NCBI GenBank assembly: GCA_910588295.1
Contig: CAJUQO010000037.1
Span: 1 to 31,196 of the forward strand
DNA length: 31,196 nt
Direction: 5' to 3'
From: an uncultured Lachnospiraceae bacterium
GTDB lineage: Bacteria > Bacillota > Clostridia > Lachnospirales > Lachnospiraceae
The first letter of the stretch is position 1; each line of letters opens with the position of its first letter. The notes under the pieces were generated by a model. That model ran no database searches. It saw nothing but the letters and a program-made list of their open reading frames with translations, and was not told the DNA's origin. Positions 15,285 to 23,620 of this stretch are shown here, one piece after another. The translations under genes were made by a program, and so were the position numbers.

Positions 15285-16298
15285 TCAGTACAAGCTGCCG
15301 GAGTTCACCACCGGCTGGGCGTCGTGGTTGCCGCAGAGCACCACCAACAAATTGGAAACCATGGCGGCCTTGCGCTCCTCGTCCAGCGTCACGATATCGT
15401 GTTCATTAAGCTGCTCCAGGGCCATCTCCACCATACCCACGGCGCCGTCCACGATTGTTTTTCTCGCATCTACCAGGGCCGTCGCCTGCTGGCGCTGCAG
15501 CATGGCGGCCGCAATCTCCGGTGCATAGGCCAGATAAGTGATTCTCGCCTCAACCACTTCTATGCCCGCTTCCTCCACACGGTTCTGAATCTCATCGCGT
15601 ATCCTTTCCGCCACAATCTCACTGGAACCGCGCAGACTTCCTTCATCCGCCACACCGTCCCCGGTGGTGTCCACATTAGGAGCCACGTCATAGGGATAAA
15701 GACGGACGATATTGCGCAGGGCGCTGTCACACTGGAGAGACAGAAACTCCTTGTAATTATCCACGTTGAAGACGGCCTTGGCCGTATCCGTCACCCGCCA
15801 GGTCACGGCGATGCCGATCTCCACCGGATTGCCCAGACAGTCGTTGATTTTCTGCCGGGAATTATTCAACGTCATGATCTTTAGAGATATCTTTTTGTCT
15901 TCCTTACTCTCCAGTTTTTCCGACGCCTCTCCGTGACCGATACTAAACTTGGCCGAGCGCACATCACCGCTCTGGCTCAGCCTGGTCTTGCCGGCCGGAT
16001 TGATAGATGTACAGAACGGATTGACCCAGTAAAAACCCGCGTCTTTGAGAGTACCTTTGTATTTACCGAACAGCGTCAGTACCAGGGCTTCCTGGGGCTT
16101 TAGGACATGCAGGCCCATGAGAGGAATCCAGGCGATAGCTATAAGTAAAATACAGGCGATCACACTCACAGGGAAATCACTGTCGCCATCACGAATGATG
16201 GATATGACCAGCCCTGCGGCCAGCAGCAGATACAGGGCGATCTCCCCCAGCAATACCGGCATACCTATTTTACGATGTGACAGTGTGATTTCTTTCAT
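15285..16298 (-). CDS. SPFH / band 7 domain membrane protein
   Basis: A 337-aa protein of the stomatin/prohibitin/flotillin group. Two N-terminal membrane segments are visible (about 14-35 and 43-64), then the SPFH domain from QEALVLTLFGKYKGTL through WRVTDTAKAVFNV to AGIEVVEARITYLAYAPEIA, then a helical part AAMLQRQQATALVDARKTIVDGAVGMVE. SPFH proteins form large ring-like membrane cages and organise microdomains or proteases. The SPFH domain here is interrupted by a charged insert around SGDVRSAKFSIGHGEASEKL. The operon starts with a near-consensus promoter (16330-16358) and GGAGG before the ATG; an RHH regulator follows directly. No NfeD or FtsH-type protease gene is adjacent. Confidence 0.92.
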   Translation of the reverse strand: MKEITLSHRKIGMPVLLGEIALYLLLAAGLVISIIRDGDSDFPVSVIACILLIAIAWIPLMGLHVLKPQEALVLTLFGKYKGTLKDAGFYWVNPFCTSINPAGKTRLSQSGDVRSAKFSIGHGEASEKLESKEDKKISLKIMTLNNSRQKINDCLGNPVEIGIAVTWRVTDTAKAVFNVDNYKEFLSLQCDSALRNIVRLYPYDVAPNVDTTGDGVADEGSLRGSSEIVAERIRDEIQNRVEEAGIEVVEARITYLAYAPEIAAAMLQRQQATALVDARKTIVDGAVGMVEMALEQLNEHDIVTLDEERKAAMVSNLLVVLCGNHDAQPVVNSGSLY

Positions 16299-16318
16299 GA
16301 TTTTATCCTCCTATTTAT

Positions 16319-16358
16319 TTGATATCAAAATCATATCATATCAATTTCTTTTTGTCAA
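16319..16358 (-). promoter_or_regulatory. SPFH-RHH promoter with overlapping operator-like repeats
   Basis: On the minus strand TTGACA (16358-16353), 17-base spacer, TATGAT (16335-16330). Overlapping and following the -10 are TTGATATGATATGA (16344-16331) and the palindrome TTGATATCAA (16328-16319). Repeated GATAT units on the face of the promoter look like binding sites for the RHH protein of the same operon; that link is inference. Confidence 0.7.
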
Positions 16359-16368
16359 TAAAGAAGCA

Positions 16369-16416
16369 AAAAAAATCCAGCCCATTGGAAGTTCGCCTGC
16401 GGCGAAGGGCTGGATT
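16369..16416 (-). terminator. Terminator of spoIVA
   Basis: Stem AATCCAGCCC (16374-16383) with GGGCTGGATT (16407-16416), inner stem TTCGCC/GGCGAA, then seven T on the minus strand. It lies 62 bases after the spoIVA stop. Confidence 0.9.
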
Positions 16417-16477
16417 CCGTGACAGTCCGGATCAAAATTGAACTGCTACATACTTGAAACGATATATTCATTTCTCG

Positions 16478-17947
16478 TCAGATAATGATGCAGATCATTC
16501 CGCCGTTGCTGTCATTAACTATTTTTTTCATGGAATTCTGGAGTTTTGCCTGGCTCTCGCCGCTTAAGTTGGCGATCTTGGCATGGATGCCCTCCTCCAC
16601 CAGCTGTTCGATGGACTTGCCGAAAATATTGATCTCCATCATACCGTCATCTTTGTCCGACCGCTCGTCAATATAGGAGATCAGATCGCTGGCCTGTTCC
16701 TCGCTGCCCACGATGGGAGCAATCTCCGTCTCAATATCCGCACGGATCATATGGACGGTGGGGCTGACTGCCTTTAAACGCACACCGAATTTATTTCCCT
16801 GGCGGATCAGCACCGGCGTATCCAGCTGCATTTCACTCCGGTCCGGCAGCACCACGCCGTAGCCGCAGCTTCGCACAGAATCAATGGCCTGCAGCACCCT
16901 GTCATACTCGCTCTTTTTGCTGGTCAGATTTTTCAGGATCTTCACCAGGTCATATTCGCCTTCAATGGACGTACCAGTAAGTTCTGTCAATACCTGATAG
17001 TAATACTCCTCCTTCAAATCCAGCCTCACTTTCACCACTCCGGTGGCAAAATCCATCTGTTCTGTGGCACAGTATTTCACACAGGGTTTATCCACCGCCA
17101 GAGCTTCCGGCTTCACATCTTTGATGTCCTGTATCCGGGAAGATATGGTGCGGGCTATATCCAGCAGTTCTTCTTTCAGCGGGTGGGACATGGGAAGAAT
17201 CTCCGCCCACTTAGGTATGTAATAGGCGATTTCCATTACCGGAAACTCCATCAGCACCGCTTCCAGAATGCGGACGATATCCTCCTTGCGCATCTGGTCG
17301 CAGTTTACCGGGATCACACTGACCCCATACTGCTCCTGCAGACTGGCCGCCAGCGCCTTTGTCTCATCCTTATAGGGTTTCTTCGTATTCAGCACCACCA
17401 CATAGGGTTTTCCCTGGGCTTCCAGCTCCCGGACAGTCCGAAGCTCGCTCTCCTCATAGTTTTCCCGCGGAATCTCCCCAAAAGAACCGTCGGTGGTCAC
17501 CAGCACGCCGATGGTGGCATGGTCGCGGATCACTTTCTGCGTGCCGAAATCCGCCGCCTTGGAGAAGGGCATCTCCACCTCCGACCAGGGTGTCTTTACC
17601 AGCCTTTCCCGGTCATTTTCCGTGCTGCCCACCGCGTCGGGAACCAGAAAACCGACGCAGTCGATCAGCCGCAGCTTCACCCGCACATCCTCCGACAGCG
17701 ACAGCGTCACCGGATCGCGGGGAATAAATTTGGGTTCCACCGTGGTGATCAGTTTTCCCGAACCGCTGACCGGGAGCTGATCCATGATCTCATTCTTCTG
17801 TGCATCCTCCAGATATTCCAGAGCCGTGAGCTCCATGAACCGCCGGATAAACGTCGATTTCCCCGTGCGAACCGGACCGACGACACCGAGCAGCAGCTGA
17901 CCATGGGTCCGGTTCTGAAGATCCCTGTAAATCGAAAACGCCTCCAT
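16478..17947 (-). CDS. spoIVA: Stage IV sporulation protein A (spore coat ATPase)
   Basis: A 489-aa protein, close to the 492 aa of the B. subtilis protein. SpoIVA polymerises on the forespore surface with ATP hydrolysis and forms the basement layer on which the coat is built. The Walker A motif is GPVRTGKST (24-32); the switch-like block is LRLIDCVGFLVPDAVG (about 92-107). The end, GGMICIII, is hydrophobic as in other members; in Bacillus the C-terminus serves forespore localisation. GGAGG precedes the ATG. It is expected to be under SigE in the mother cell, but I could not fix a convincing SigE promoter upstream. Presence shows that the organism has the core spore-coat programme. Confidence 0.98.
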   Translation of the reverse strand: MEAFSIYRDLQNRTHGQLLLGVVGPVRTGKSTFIRRFMELTALEYLEDAQKNEIMDQLPVSGSGKLITTVEPKFIPRDPVTLSLSEDVRVKLRLIDCVGFLVPDAVGSTENDRERLVKTPWSEVEMPFSKAADFGTQKVIRDHATIGVLVTTDGSFGEIPRENYEESELRTVRELEAQGKPYVVVLNTKKPYKDETKALAASLQEQYGVSVIPVNCDQMRKEDIVRILEAVLMEFPVMEIAYYIPKWAEILPMSHPLKEELLDIARTISSRIQDIKDVKPEALAVDKPCVKYCATEQMDFATGVVKVRLDLKEEYYYQVLTELTGTSIEGEYDLVKILKNLTSKKSEYDRVLQAIDSVRSCGYGVVLPDRSEMQLDTPVLIRQGNKFGVRLKAVSPTVHMIRADIETEIAPIVGSEEQASDLISYIDERSDKDDGMMEINIFGKSIEQLVEEGIHAKIANLSGESQAKLQNSMKKIVNDSNGGMICIII

Positions 17948-18069
17948 ATGTTACCTCCTGCAAATGGTCTGGACAAGCATTTCTCAGAGAGACACAGCCC
18001 TCCGTAAATGATGTACTGGTAAACTATATGCGGAGACATACATATTTAGGCGTTGGATTTGAAAAAATA

Positions 18070-19011
18070 TTATGCGCAATACCGGCAGATTGCTTCTTCA
18101 ATCAGGTTCCAGAAATCATCCGCCTGCAATTTCAGCGCCACCCGGCAATTGGGTTTACTGTCGCTTTTGCTATAGTAGTCGCAATAGGTGCGACCATAGC
18201 CCTCGCTCCCTGTGCAGTCTACGGTTACGCGCATGGGGTTTAGCTCTATGAGCCCGGGGTGCAGCAGCCAGGCGGCGGCTACGGGATCATGAAGCGGTGC
18301 GGCGGCTACATTGTAGGTTTTGCACTCCACGGCACAGTAGGAGGTCATGGTATCCTCAAAAAGCCGGGCGGCACGGCCGCCGTGGCGGGCCATGCGGGCT
18401 ATGGTTTCATCCGAGCAGAGGGCCTGCATGGTCACATCCAGGCCGGCCATGACTAGGGGACAGCCGCTGGACAACACGATTGCGGCAGCCTCGGGATCAG
18501 CGAACATATTGAACTCCGCCGCCGGGGTTACGTTGCCCAGGCCCATGGCCCCGCCCATGAATACGATCTCCCGGATCTTTCCCGCGATCCCCGGCTCCAG
18601 CCGCAGGGCCATGGCCAGATTCGTCATGGGGCCCGTGGCCAGGATCGTCACGGGCTCTGCGGATTCCCGCAGGGTGCGCAGCATCCACAGCACGCCGTGC
18701 TCCGTTTCGGGAGCACGTTTCAGTTCACGGAAAGTGAATCCGTCCAGGCCGGTCTCCCCATGGATATCGTCGGCCAGCACCGGAGAACGGAACATAGGCC
18801 TCTCGCAGCCCCGGTACACGGGGACATCGACTCCCAGATATTCCGTCACCCTTCTGGCATTTAAAAATGTCTTGTCCACGGTCTGGTTCCCGGCCACCGT
18901 CGTGATCCCGGCCAGCTCCACTTTTTCCGGAAATGCCCCCAGCAGCATGATCGCGATCGCATCGTCATGCCCCGGGTCACAGTCCAGAATGATTCTTCTT
19001 TTTTCCATCAT
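18070..19011 (-). CDS. Nucleoside hydrolase (IUNH family)
   Basis: A 313-aa enzyme that splits the N-glycosidic bond of ribonucleosides, giving ribose and base for salvage. The calcium-binding family signature DCDPGHDD is at residues 10-17; further blocks are GITTVAGNQTVDKT, VPVYRGCERPM, ILATGPMTNLA, IVFMGGA and AEFNMFADPEAA, and the late LHDPVAAAWLL with the second metal Asp. The frame runs to 19056, but ATG 19011 (MMEKRRIILD) follows GGCGGGG and fits the family start. No transporter or kinase gene is next to it; base preference cannot be read from the sequence. Confidence 0.93.
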   Translation of the reverse strand: MMEKRRIILDCDPGHDDAIAIMLLGAFPEKVELAGITTVAGNQTVDKTFLNARRVTEYLGVDVPVYRGCERPMFRSPVLADDIHGETGLDGFTFRELKRAPETEHGVLWMLRTLRESAEPVTILATGPMTNLAMALRLEPGIAGKIREIVFMGGAMGLGNVTPAAEFNMFADPEAAAIVLSSGCPLVMAGLDVTMQALCSDETIARMARHGGRAARLFEDTMTSYCAVECKTYNVAAAPLHDPVAAAWLLHPGLIELNPMRVTVDCTGSEGYGRTYCDYYSKSDSKPNCRVALKLQADDFWNLIEEAICRYCA

Positions 19012-19169
19012 TATCCCCGCCTTTCTTTTCTTCCAGTGTATACCGGGAAAAGCCATCTGGCAAGGGTAACTTCCTGATTACTTTTCACACCTGGCCGCCC
19101 GGCTTTTAGAATTATTTTATCCGTTAGATGCATATTTTTCCGAAAAGTTACAAACACAGGATATTTTTC

Positions 19170-19208
19170 ATAAAAAGAGCCGCCAAAAACCGGTTTTTCC
19201 CGATTCTG
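19170..19208 (-). terminator. Terminator of the RNHCP-DUF1349 operon
   Basis: On the minus strand AGCCGTCA pairs with TGGCGGCT over an inner GGGAAAAACC-rich loop and is followed by CTTTTTATG. It lies about 35 bases after the DUF1349 stop. Confidence 0.65.
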
Positions 19209-19243
19209 ACGGCTGAAATTCATATTTTCTCCTGTGCGATGTT

Positions 19244-19873
19244 CTATTGATCTGTATCCGGCTGCTGCCCGTCATGGGCCTTCCATTGGCAGCCCATCAT
19301 CTGTATATGGGAAAATACCGCCTTAAAAGAAGACTCCTCCGGAGAGCAGGCATAGACTCCGAACCGGATCTTTCCTTTTCCATGATGCATATGGCAGATA
19401 CGCATCTGCCGGAAGACTGCTCCGTCCTCCGAACACTCAAGGCAATAATCGTCCTCCCTCCGGCTGAACCGATACCACATGGATTTCACCGCGGCGTCAA
19501 TGGCCGTTGTCGCCCAATCCGAATATCCCTGGTTGGTCACCACGCTTCCCAGATGCTGATACTGCTCATTCTCATACTCGATAGAGCCCTTGAGCCAGTT
19601 CTCGCTGTCCAGATACATGACGATACCGCACTGATCAAAACGGTGATGGCTGTCTGCGAACTCCGTTTTCACTGCGAAGCTGAAATACTTCTCCTCCGTC
19701 TCCATCTGTAACACAGGGGCATTATCATTCCGGAAATGATAGTAGGTCCGCTGCCACAGATCCGTGTGAGGTTTGGTGACGATCTCGATGGTGTCACGGG
19801 TTATACTGTAACTTTCAGGCTCCCTTGTCCATTTGAATTTTGTCAGATCCACGTTTTTCGCCTTTCTTACCAC
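19244..19873 (-). CDS. DUF1349 domain protein
   Basis: A 209-aa protein of the DUF1349 family, a concanavalin-like beta-sandwich that may bind or act on glycans. Typical blocks: FKWTREPESY near the start, IVTKPHTDLWQRTYYHF, FSFAVKTEF, QCGIVMYLDSENWLKGSIEY, WYRFSRREDDYCLECSEDG and IRFGVYACSP. No signal peptide, hence cytoplasmic. The frame begins with GTG at 19873, inside the end of the RNHCP gene (7-base overlap) with GGAAGG in front; a second GTG at 19852 with AAAGGCG is also possible. Overlap means coupled translation with the RNHCP gene. Confidence 0.85.
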   Translation of the reverse strand: MVRKAKNVDLTKFKWTREPESYSITRDTIEIVTKPHTDLWQRTYYHFRNDNAPVLQMETEEKYFSFAVKTEFADSHHRFDQCGIVMYLDSENWLKGSIEYENEQYQHLGSVVTNQGYSDWATTAIDAAVKSMWYRFSRREDDYCLECSEDGAVFRQMRICHMHHGKGKIRFGVYACSPEESSFKAVFSHIQMMGCQWKAHDGQQPDTDQ

Positions 19874-20295
19874 TTCATACTTCCTTCCCCGCCCATGAGC
19901 GCCGTCATTTCTTCGATCCGTTCTATGGGGAACGGCGGTTCACACAGGGGTTTCATGGCGATGGACATCAATTTCATGGGATTGTCATCTGCCGCCACGC
20001 GGTTGGATGACAAACCACCGCACCTACAGCAGCGATGAATAATGGCCCACTCACCGTTTTTTCTCACCCACACAGCCACTGGTTCCATGATGCCGCCGCA
20101 GTCCGAGGCCCGGTCTCCCGGTTCCACATCCACGTGAAGGCTGCTCAAACAATTCGGACAGTGGTTACGATGGCTGGTTCCCGCACCGGCAGGAACCGCC
20201 ATCCGCCCGCATACTTTGCAGGTGAATACCTCCTGGCAGGCGTGGGTTTTGTAATAGTTTTTTTCATATTTTTTCCGTTTGTTTTCACGGTTCAT
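19867..20295 (-). CDS. RNHCP domain zinc-ribbon protein
   Basis: A 142-aa protein named after its RNHCP motif (residues 43-47). It has three cysteine pairs: FTCKVCG (24-30), HCPNC (45-49) and HRCCRCG (87-93), so it should bind one or two zinc ions. The last part GGLSSNRVAADDNP is also conserved in the family. Its function is unknown; nucleic-acid binding is a guess. The open frame to 20394 is not used: AGGAGGAG stands before ATG 20295. It overlaps the DUF1349 start by 7 bases, and a promoter with a palindrome lies upstream (20340-20388). Confidence 0.9.
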   Translation of the reverse strand: MNRENKRKKYEKNYYKTHACQEVFTCKVCGRMAVPAGAGTSHRNHCPNCLSSLHVDVEPGDRASDCGGIMEPVAVWVRKNGEWAIIHRCCRCGGLSSNRVAADDNPMKLMSIAMKPLCEPPFPIERIEEMTALMGGEGSMKW

Positions 20296-20339
20296 TGTTA
20301 TCTCCTCCTGAAAGACTTTTTTACCAGTACATAAAGCTT

Positions 20340-20388
20340 CCGGGAGGTTTGCCGGGTTATTGTACGCAAGCCTCCCGGCCTGATACAA
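20340..20388 (-). promoter_or_regulatory. RNHCP promoter with 13-bp palindrome around the -10 box
   Basis: Minus-strand TTGTAT (20388-20383), 18-base spacer, TACAAT (20364-20359). Arms CCGGGAGGTTTGC (20340-20352) and GCAAGCCTCCCGG (20366-20378), 12 of 13 matched, flank the -10 box, which lies in the 13-base middle. Such placement fits an operator rather than a terminator. Confidence 0.6.
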
Positions 20389-20521
20389 TAGCACATCCGT
20401 TGTTTTTCATACAGCACTCTCCTTCCCTATTCCGTTCACCGGCGCGGCGCCAGTGCATTGAGTATAGCAGATAAATATCGTTTATGCAATCCAAAAAAAC
20501 TAACCAAAACCTAACCCAAAC

Positions 20522-20887
20522 ATGCAGCCCTTTGACCTGCAGGCAGACGATTATATCACCAAACCATTTTCCATAAGATTGATATTAAAACAGGTGGAAG
20601 CTCTGCTTCTGTGGGGCTTTTCCGCCCTCGCCCCGGATTTTGTCGAAGAAACGGCCGTTCTTACCGAAGGCCGCCATATCTCCGACAGAGACAGCAAAAA
20701 AATCCTGGTCAGCGAACAGCTAGCGGCCGCCAGCCACCTGTCTGTGGGCAGCATCATCACACTGACCCATGCCATCAACGTTTTGACAGAATGCGCCCAC
20801 CGGATAGGCAAATGCGTTATCATTGTCACGCATTCCGGCAAACTGTCCCACCAGGCAGATATCGTTTTAAGATTACAGAAGGTATAA
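20522..20887 (+). pseudogene. Fused remnants: response regulator + ABC permease + ABC ATPase
   Basis: One 121-codon open frame made of three unrelated pieces. Residues 4-30 (FDLQADDYITKPFSIRLIL ...) are the last third of a response-regulator receiver, with the KPF lysine. Residues about 39-82 (EGRHISDRDSKKILVSEQLA, LSVGSIITLT) match the outer MacB-type domain of an FtsX-like permease. Residues about 86-120 (CAHRIGKCVIIVTHSGKLS, QADIVLRLQ) are the H-loop and end of an ABC ATPase. Deletions in a two-component/ABC transporter locus would give this. Each piece is recognised by family pattern only. The stop lies 3 bases from the GH13 stop, and no start or ribosome site of a working gene is seen. 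Confidence 0.65.
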
Positions 20888-20890
20888 CTT

Positions 20891-22444
20891 CTATTTTTCC
20901 ACTGTCATGAATGCCGCGCTCTCACTGGGCATATACAGCATACCGTCCTCCAGCCGGGCAGTTCCGCCCAGGCTGTAGACCATTGCCTTCTCCTTATAAG
21001 GGCAGGGACAGGAAACTTCCTTTTCGGAGGGATTTAATGCCACCAGGATCTTCTGCTCCTCATTATACCGCAGGTACACCAACGGATATTTTTCCGGCTC
21101 GCAATAGATGAACTCAATTTTCCCGGAAGCACACAGGACGGGGTTTTCCCTACGGATCTTGGCCAGTTTCTGTATCTCATGCCACAGAGAATTTTCGTCG
21201 GCCATCTGATCCTTTACCGTCGGCGCGTCCTCTGCCGTATCCTGTACCGTATACAACTTCCCGACAGGCGCCTCGGAAAATCCATAATTGCTCTCATGAT
21301 TCCACTGCATGGGCGTTCGGGAGCCGGTGCGGTGATAGCCGCCCTCCACATTGGGAATCTCCAGATAATGCATACCGATCTCATCGCCATAATAGATAAA
21401 TGGAGCGCCGGGCATGGACAGTAAAAACGCGTAAACCATTTTCAACTCTTCGTTATCAAGATATTTGCGGATACGCACCATATCATGATTGCCCGAGGGG
21501 ATGCAGATCATACCTTTTTTTCTGGTCAGCTCATAATTCTTCTTATAGGTCTCCACGAAAGCAGACGCATCACCCTTCCCTTCCCGGCTGAAATAGGGAT
21601 GGTCGCAGCGGAACAGATCCATATAATGGGAAGGCCCGAAATGAAGCAGGAAATCCATGTGGAAACCGCCCATCAGAGATTTGTCCGGCTCGCCCCACTC
21701 CGAAATCAGTACAGCCTCCGGATAAGTCTCGTCCAGATAAGCCCGCATATCCTGCCACAGCTTAATGGTTTCCGTCTTATCCGGATCATTTTTTACCAGA
21801 GATCCCGCCATATCTACACGGAAACCGTCACAGCCCCGGGAGATCCAGAAAGCCATCACGTCCTTCATAGCCTGCCGGGTTCCCATGGCCTCCGGGGAAT
21901 CCACCGTACACTGCCAGGACTCTGTGGGATTGGCAAAACCGTAATTCAGAGCCGGCTGGGTGGAGTAAAAATTCACGCCGACGCTGCCGTCCCTGGGATA
22001 CATGCCGCGCAGAGAGCCGGATATACCATTGTAGGACGCCACATCCTTCCAGATGCTGTCTGTCCAGACATACCGTCCCCAGTACTCATTGGGCTCCATC
22101 TTGGCGGACTCCTTAAACCAGGCATGTTCGATAGAAGTATGGCCGGGAACCAGATCCAGCAGTACATGCATATCCCGCTTGTGAGCCTCCGCAAACAGCT
22201 TTACCAGATCCTCATTGGTGCCGTAACGCGGCGCCACCTGGCAGTAGTCCGCCACATCATATCCCGCGTCGCTGAAAGGCGACAGGAAACAGGGGTTCAG
22301 CCAGAGCGCATTGCAGCCCAGCTCTTTGATATAATCCAGTTTCTCCACGATCCCCGGAATATCTCCGATGCCATCATTGTTGTTGTCATAAAAACTCTGA
22401 GGATAAATCTCATAAAAAATGCTGTTTTCCAACCAATGTTTCAA
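20891..22444 (-). CDS. GH13 alpha-glycosidase (alpha-amylase family)
   Basis: A 517-aa cytoplasmic glycoside hydrolase for alpha-glucosides. Catalytic residues: nucleophile D211 in GFRVDMAG, acid/base E249 in ISEWGEP, third acid D321 in NHDMVR. Conserved region I is DLVPGHTS (97-104), with G where most GH13 enzymes have N. The opening LENSIFYEIYPQSFYD is typical of oligo-glucosidases and trehalose/sucrose enzymes; the exact substrate is open. The start is TTG at 22444, eight bases after GGAGG; the longer frame to 22696 lacks family similarity. There is no signal peptide. A divergent AraC regulator, likely its activator, is at 22754. No sugar transporter is adjacent. Confidence 0.93.
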   Translation of the reverse strand: MKHWLENSIFYEIYPQSFYDNNNDGIGDIPGIVEKLDYIKELGCNALWLNPCFLSPFSDAGYDVADYCQVAPRYGTNEDLVKLFAEAHKRDMHVLLDLVPGHTSIEHAWFKESAKMEPNEYWGRYVWTDSIWKDVASYNGISGSLRGMYPRDGSVGVNFYSTQPALNYGFANPTESWQCTVDSPEAMGTRQAMKDVMAFWISRGCDGFRVDMAGSLVKNDPDKTETIKLWQDMRAYLDETYPEAVLISEWGEPDKSLMGGFHMDFLLHFGPSHYMDLFRCDHPYFSREGKGDASAFVETYKKNYELTRKKGMICIPSGNHDMVRIRKYLDNEELKMVYAFLLSMPGAPFIYYGDEIGMHYLEIPNVEGGYHRTGSRTPMQWNHESNYGFSEAPVGKLYTVQDTAEDAPTVKDQMADENSLWHEIQKLAKIRRENPVLCASGKIEFIYCEPEKYPLVYLRYNEEQKILVALNPSEKEVSCPCPYKEKAMVYSLGGTARLEDGMLYMPSESAAFMTVEK

Positions 22445-22753
22445 ATTTGTGTTCCTCCATGTATATGTTTTATTTCTGTAAGTTGTGGGCCGCATCAGAC
22501 AGTGACCCTTCGGAAATTTTCTATTCCGCCTGTCCGCAGCAGTCCCTCTGCGATAATTGAAGTATATCCCGTAAAAATAGTATTGTGTTGCACTATATCC
22601 AGTAGTTATAGTACAATATACATAAATGCTCCATACAGAATCAAAGCGCTTGCTAATGGCACCGTAAAAACGCGAACCAGAAGTGCAAAAAGCCATCGAC
22701 AGAATCCTGAAGCAACAGTTTCTATAATACTAAAGTACAAAAGGGGAAATGAT
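22445..22753. promoter_or_regulatory. Divergent control region of GH13 and AraC genes
   Basis: A 309-base gap without genes. Inverted repeat TTGCACTATA (22588-22597) and TATAGTACAA (22607-22616) with 9 bases between, one mismatch, is a likely operator. On the plus strand TTGCAC (22588-22593), 18-base spacer, TACAAT (22612-22617) forms a promoter for the AraC gene within the same site; TATAAT at 22722-22727 is a second candidate -10. Confidence 0.6.
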
Positions 22754-23620
22754 ATGAGACAGGAATTGCGGGAAATACGGACACAGGGCACACCGATGCG
22801 TCCCCTGAAAATTTACAAAATGCAGGATGAAAACGGCAGGATCGACGTCCCCCACCACTGGCAGGAACATGTGGAAATCCTGTGGATTCTAAGAGGCACC
22901 CTCTCCGTCACGATCCGCGAGGAACAATATACCGGAACGGCCGGAGAGATTTTCTACATCAATCCCCGGGAGCTCCACGGCATGCAATCCACGACCCAGG
23001 GCTGTACTTACCTGGCCCTGGTCTTCCCCCTGTCCTGGCTCCAGTTTGACCAGGCTGACGAAGCGGGGGAAAAGTATCTGCGTCCTCTGGCGGAACTGAA
23101 TGCCTATGTCGCCACCCATCTGCCCCGCCAAACGGCAGAGCGGGCGGAGGCCCTTTTCCAAGAAATCTACATTCTGTATGATGGCAATGACGATGGCGCC
23201 TGGCTGGGTATCAAAGCCCGATTACTTCTCTTTTATTTCTATTTATATAGCGACGGCGTGGTCAGCCGTCGTGAGAAAAATTCCCAGAAAATGGATATGC
23301 TCTTGCATATAGCCCGGTATGTCCAGGAGCATTACGGGGAAAGCCTCTCCCTGGATATTATGGGCAAACACTTTCACATGTCGCCCAAATACTTCAGCGT
23401 ATACTTTCAGAAACATTTTTCCAGGAATTTCACCGATTATCTGGCCGCCATCCGCATAGAACAGGCAAAAAAACTGCTGCTGGAAACAGAGGCAGATATG
23501 GAGCTTATCGCACAGCAGACCGGTTTCTCCGGCAGCAGCTATTTTATCCGTGTGTTCAGAAAAGCTACCGGCGTAACACCGGGACAGTATCGGAAGGAAT
23601 TTCATCAAGAACCTGTGTGA
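22754..23620 (+). CDS. AraC family transcriptional regulator
   Basis: A 288-aa regulator with an N-terminal cupin-type sensor (about 30-90; HHWQEHVEILWILRGTL, TAGEIFYINPRELHG) and a C-terminal double HTH (about 190-285; LSLDIMGKHFHMSPKYFS and ELIAQQTGFSGSSYFIRVF with the usual TGVTPGQYRK). Such proteins bind a sugar and activate neighbouring sugar genes. The divergent GH13 gene is the obvious target. The start at 22754 follows AAGGGG; a much longer frame that runs antisense through the GH13 gene is not real. Its 3' end lies right at the edge of a response-regulator remnant on the other strand. Confidence 0.93.
   Translation: MRQELREIRTQGTPMRPLKIYKMQDENGRIDVPHHWQEHVEILWILRGTLSVTIREEQYTGTAGEIFYINPRELHGMQSTTQGCTYLALVFPLSWLQFDQADEAGEKYLRPLAELNAYVATHLPRQTAERAEALFQEIYILYDGNDDGAWLGIKARLLLFYFYLYSDGVVSRREKNSQKMDMLLHIARYVQEHYGESLSLDIMGKHFHMSPKYFSVYFQKHFSRNFTDYLAAIRIEQAKKLLLETEADMELIAQQTGFSGSSYFIRVFRKATGVTPGQYRKEFHQEPV

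Noticed and set aside
15065..16298. SPFH-RHH as a classic toxin-antitoxin pair
   Set aside because: The SPFH protein is a large membrane protein without toxin features; only the operon layout is similar.
17183..18007. Plus-strand open frame opposite to spoIVA
   Set aside because: Antisense to a full-length SpoIVA with Walker A motif; His/Arg-rich composition typical of a shadow frame.
21485..23620. A 711-codon plus-strand open frame covering the AraC gene and the antisense of the GH13 gene
   Set aside because: Only the part from 22754 matches a family (AraC) and has a ribosome site; the rest is antisense to a clear GH13 gene.
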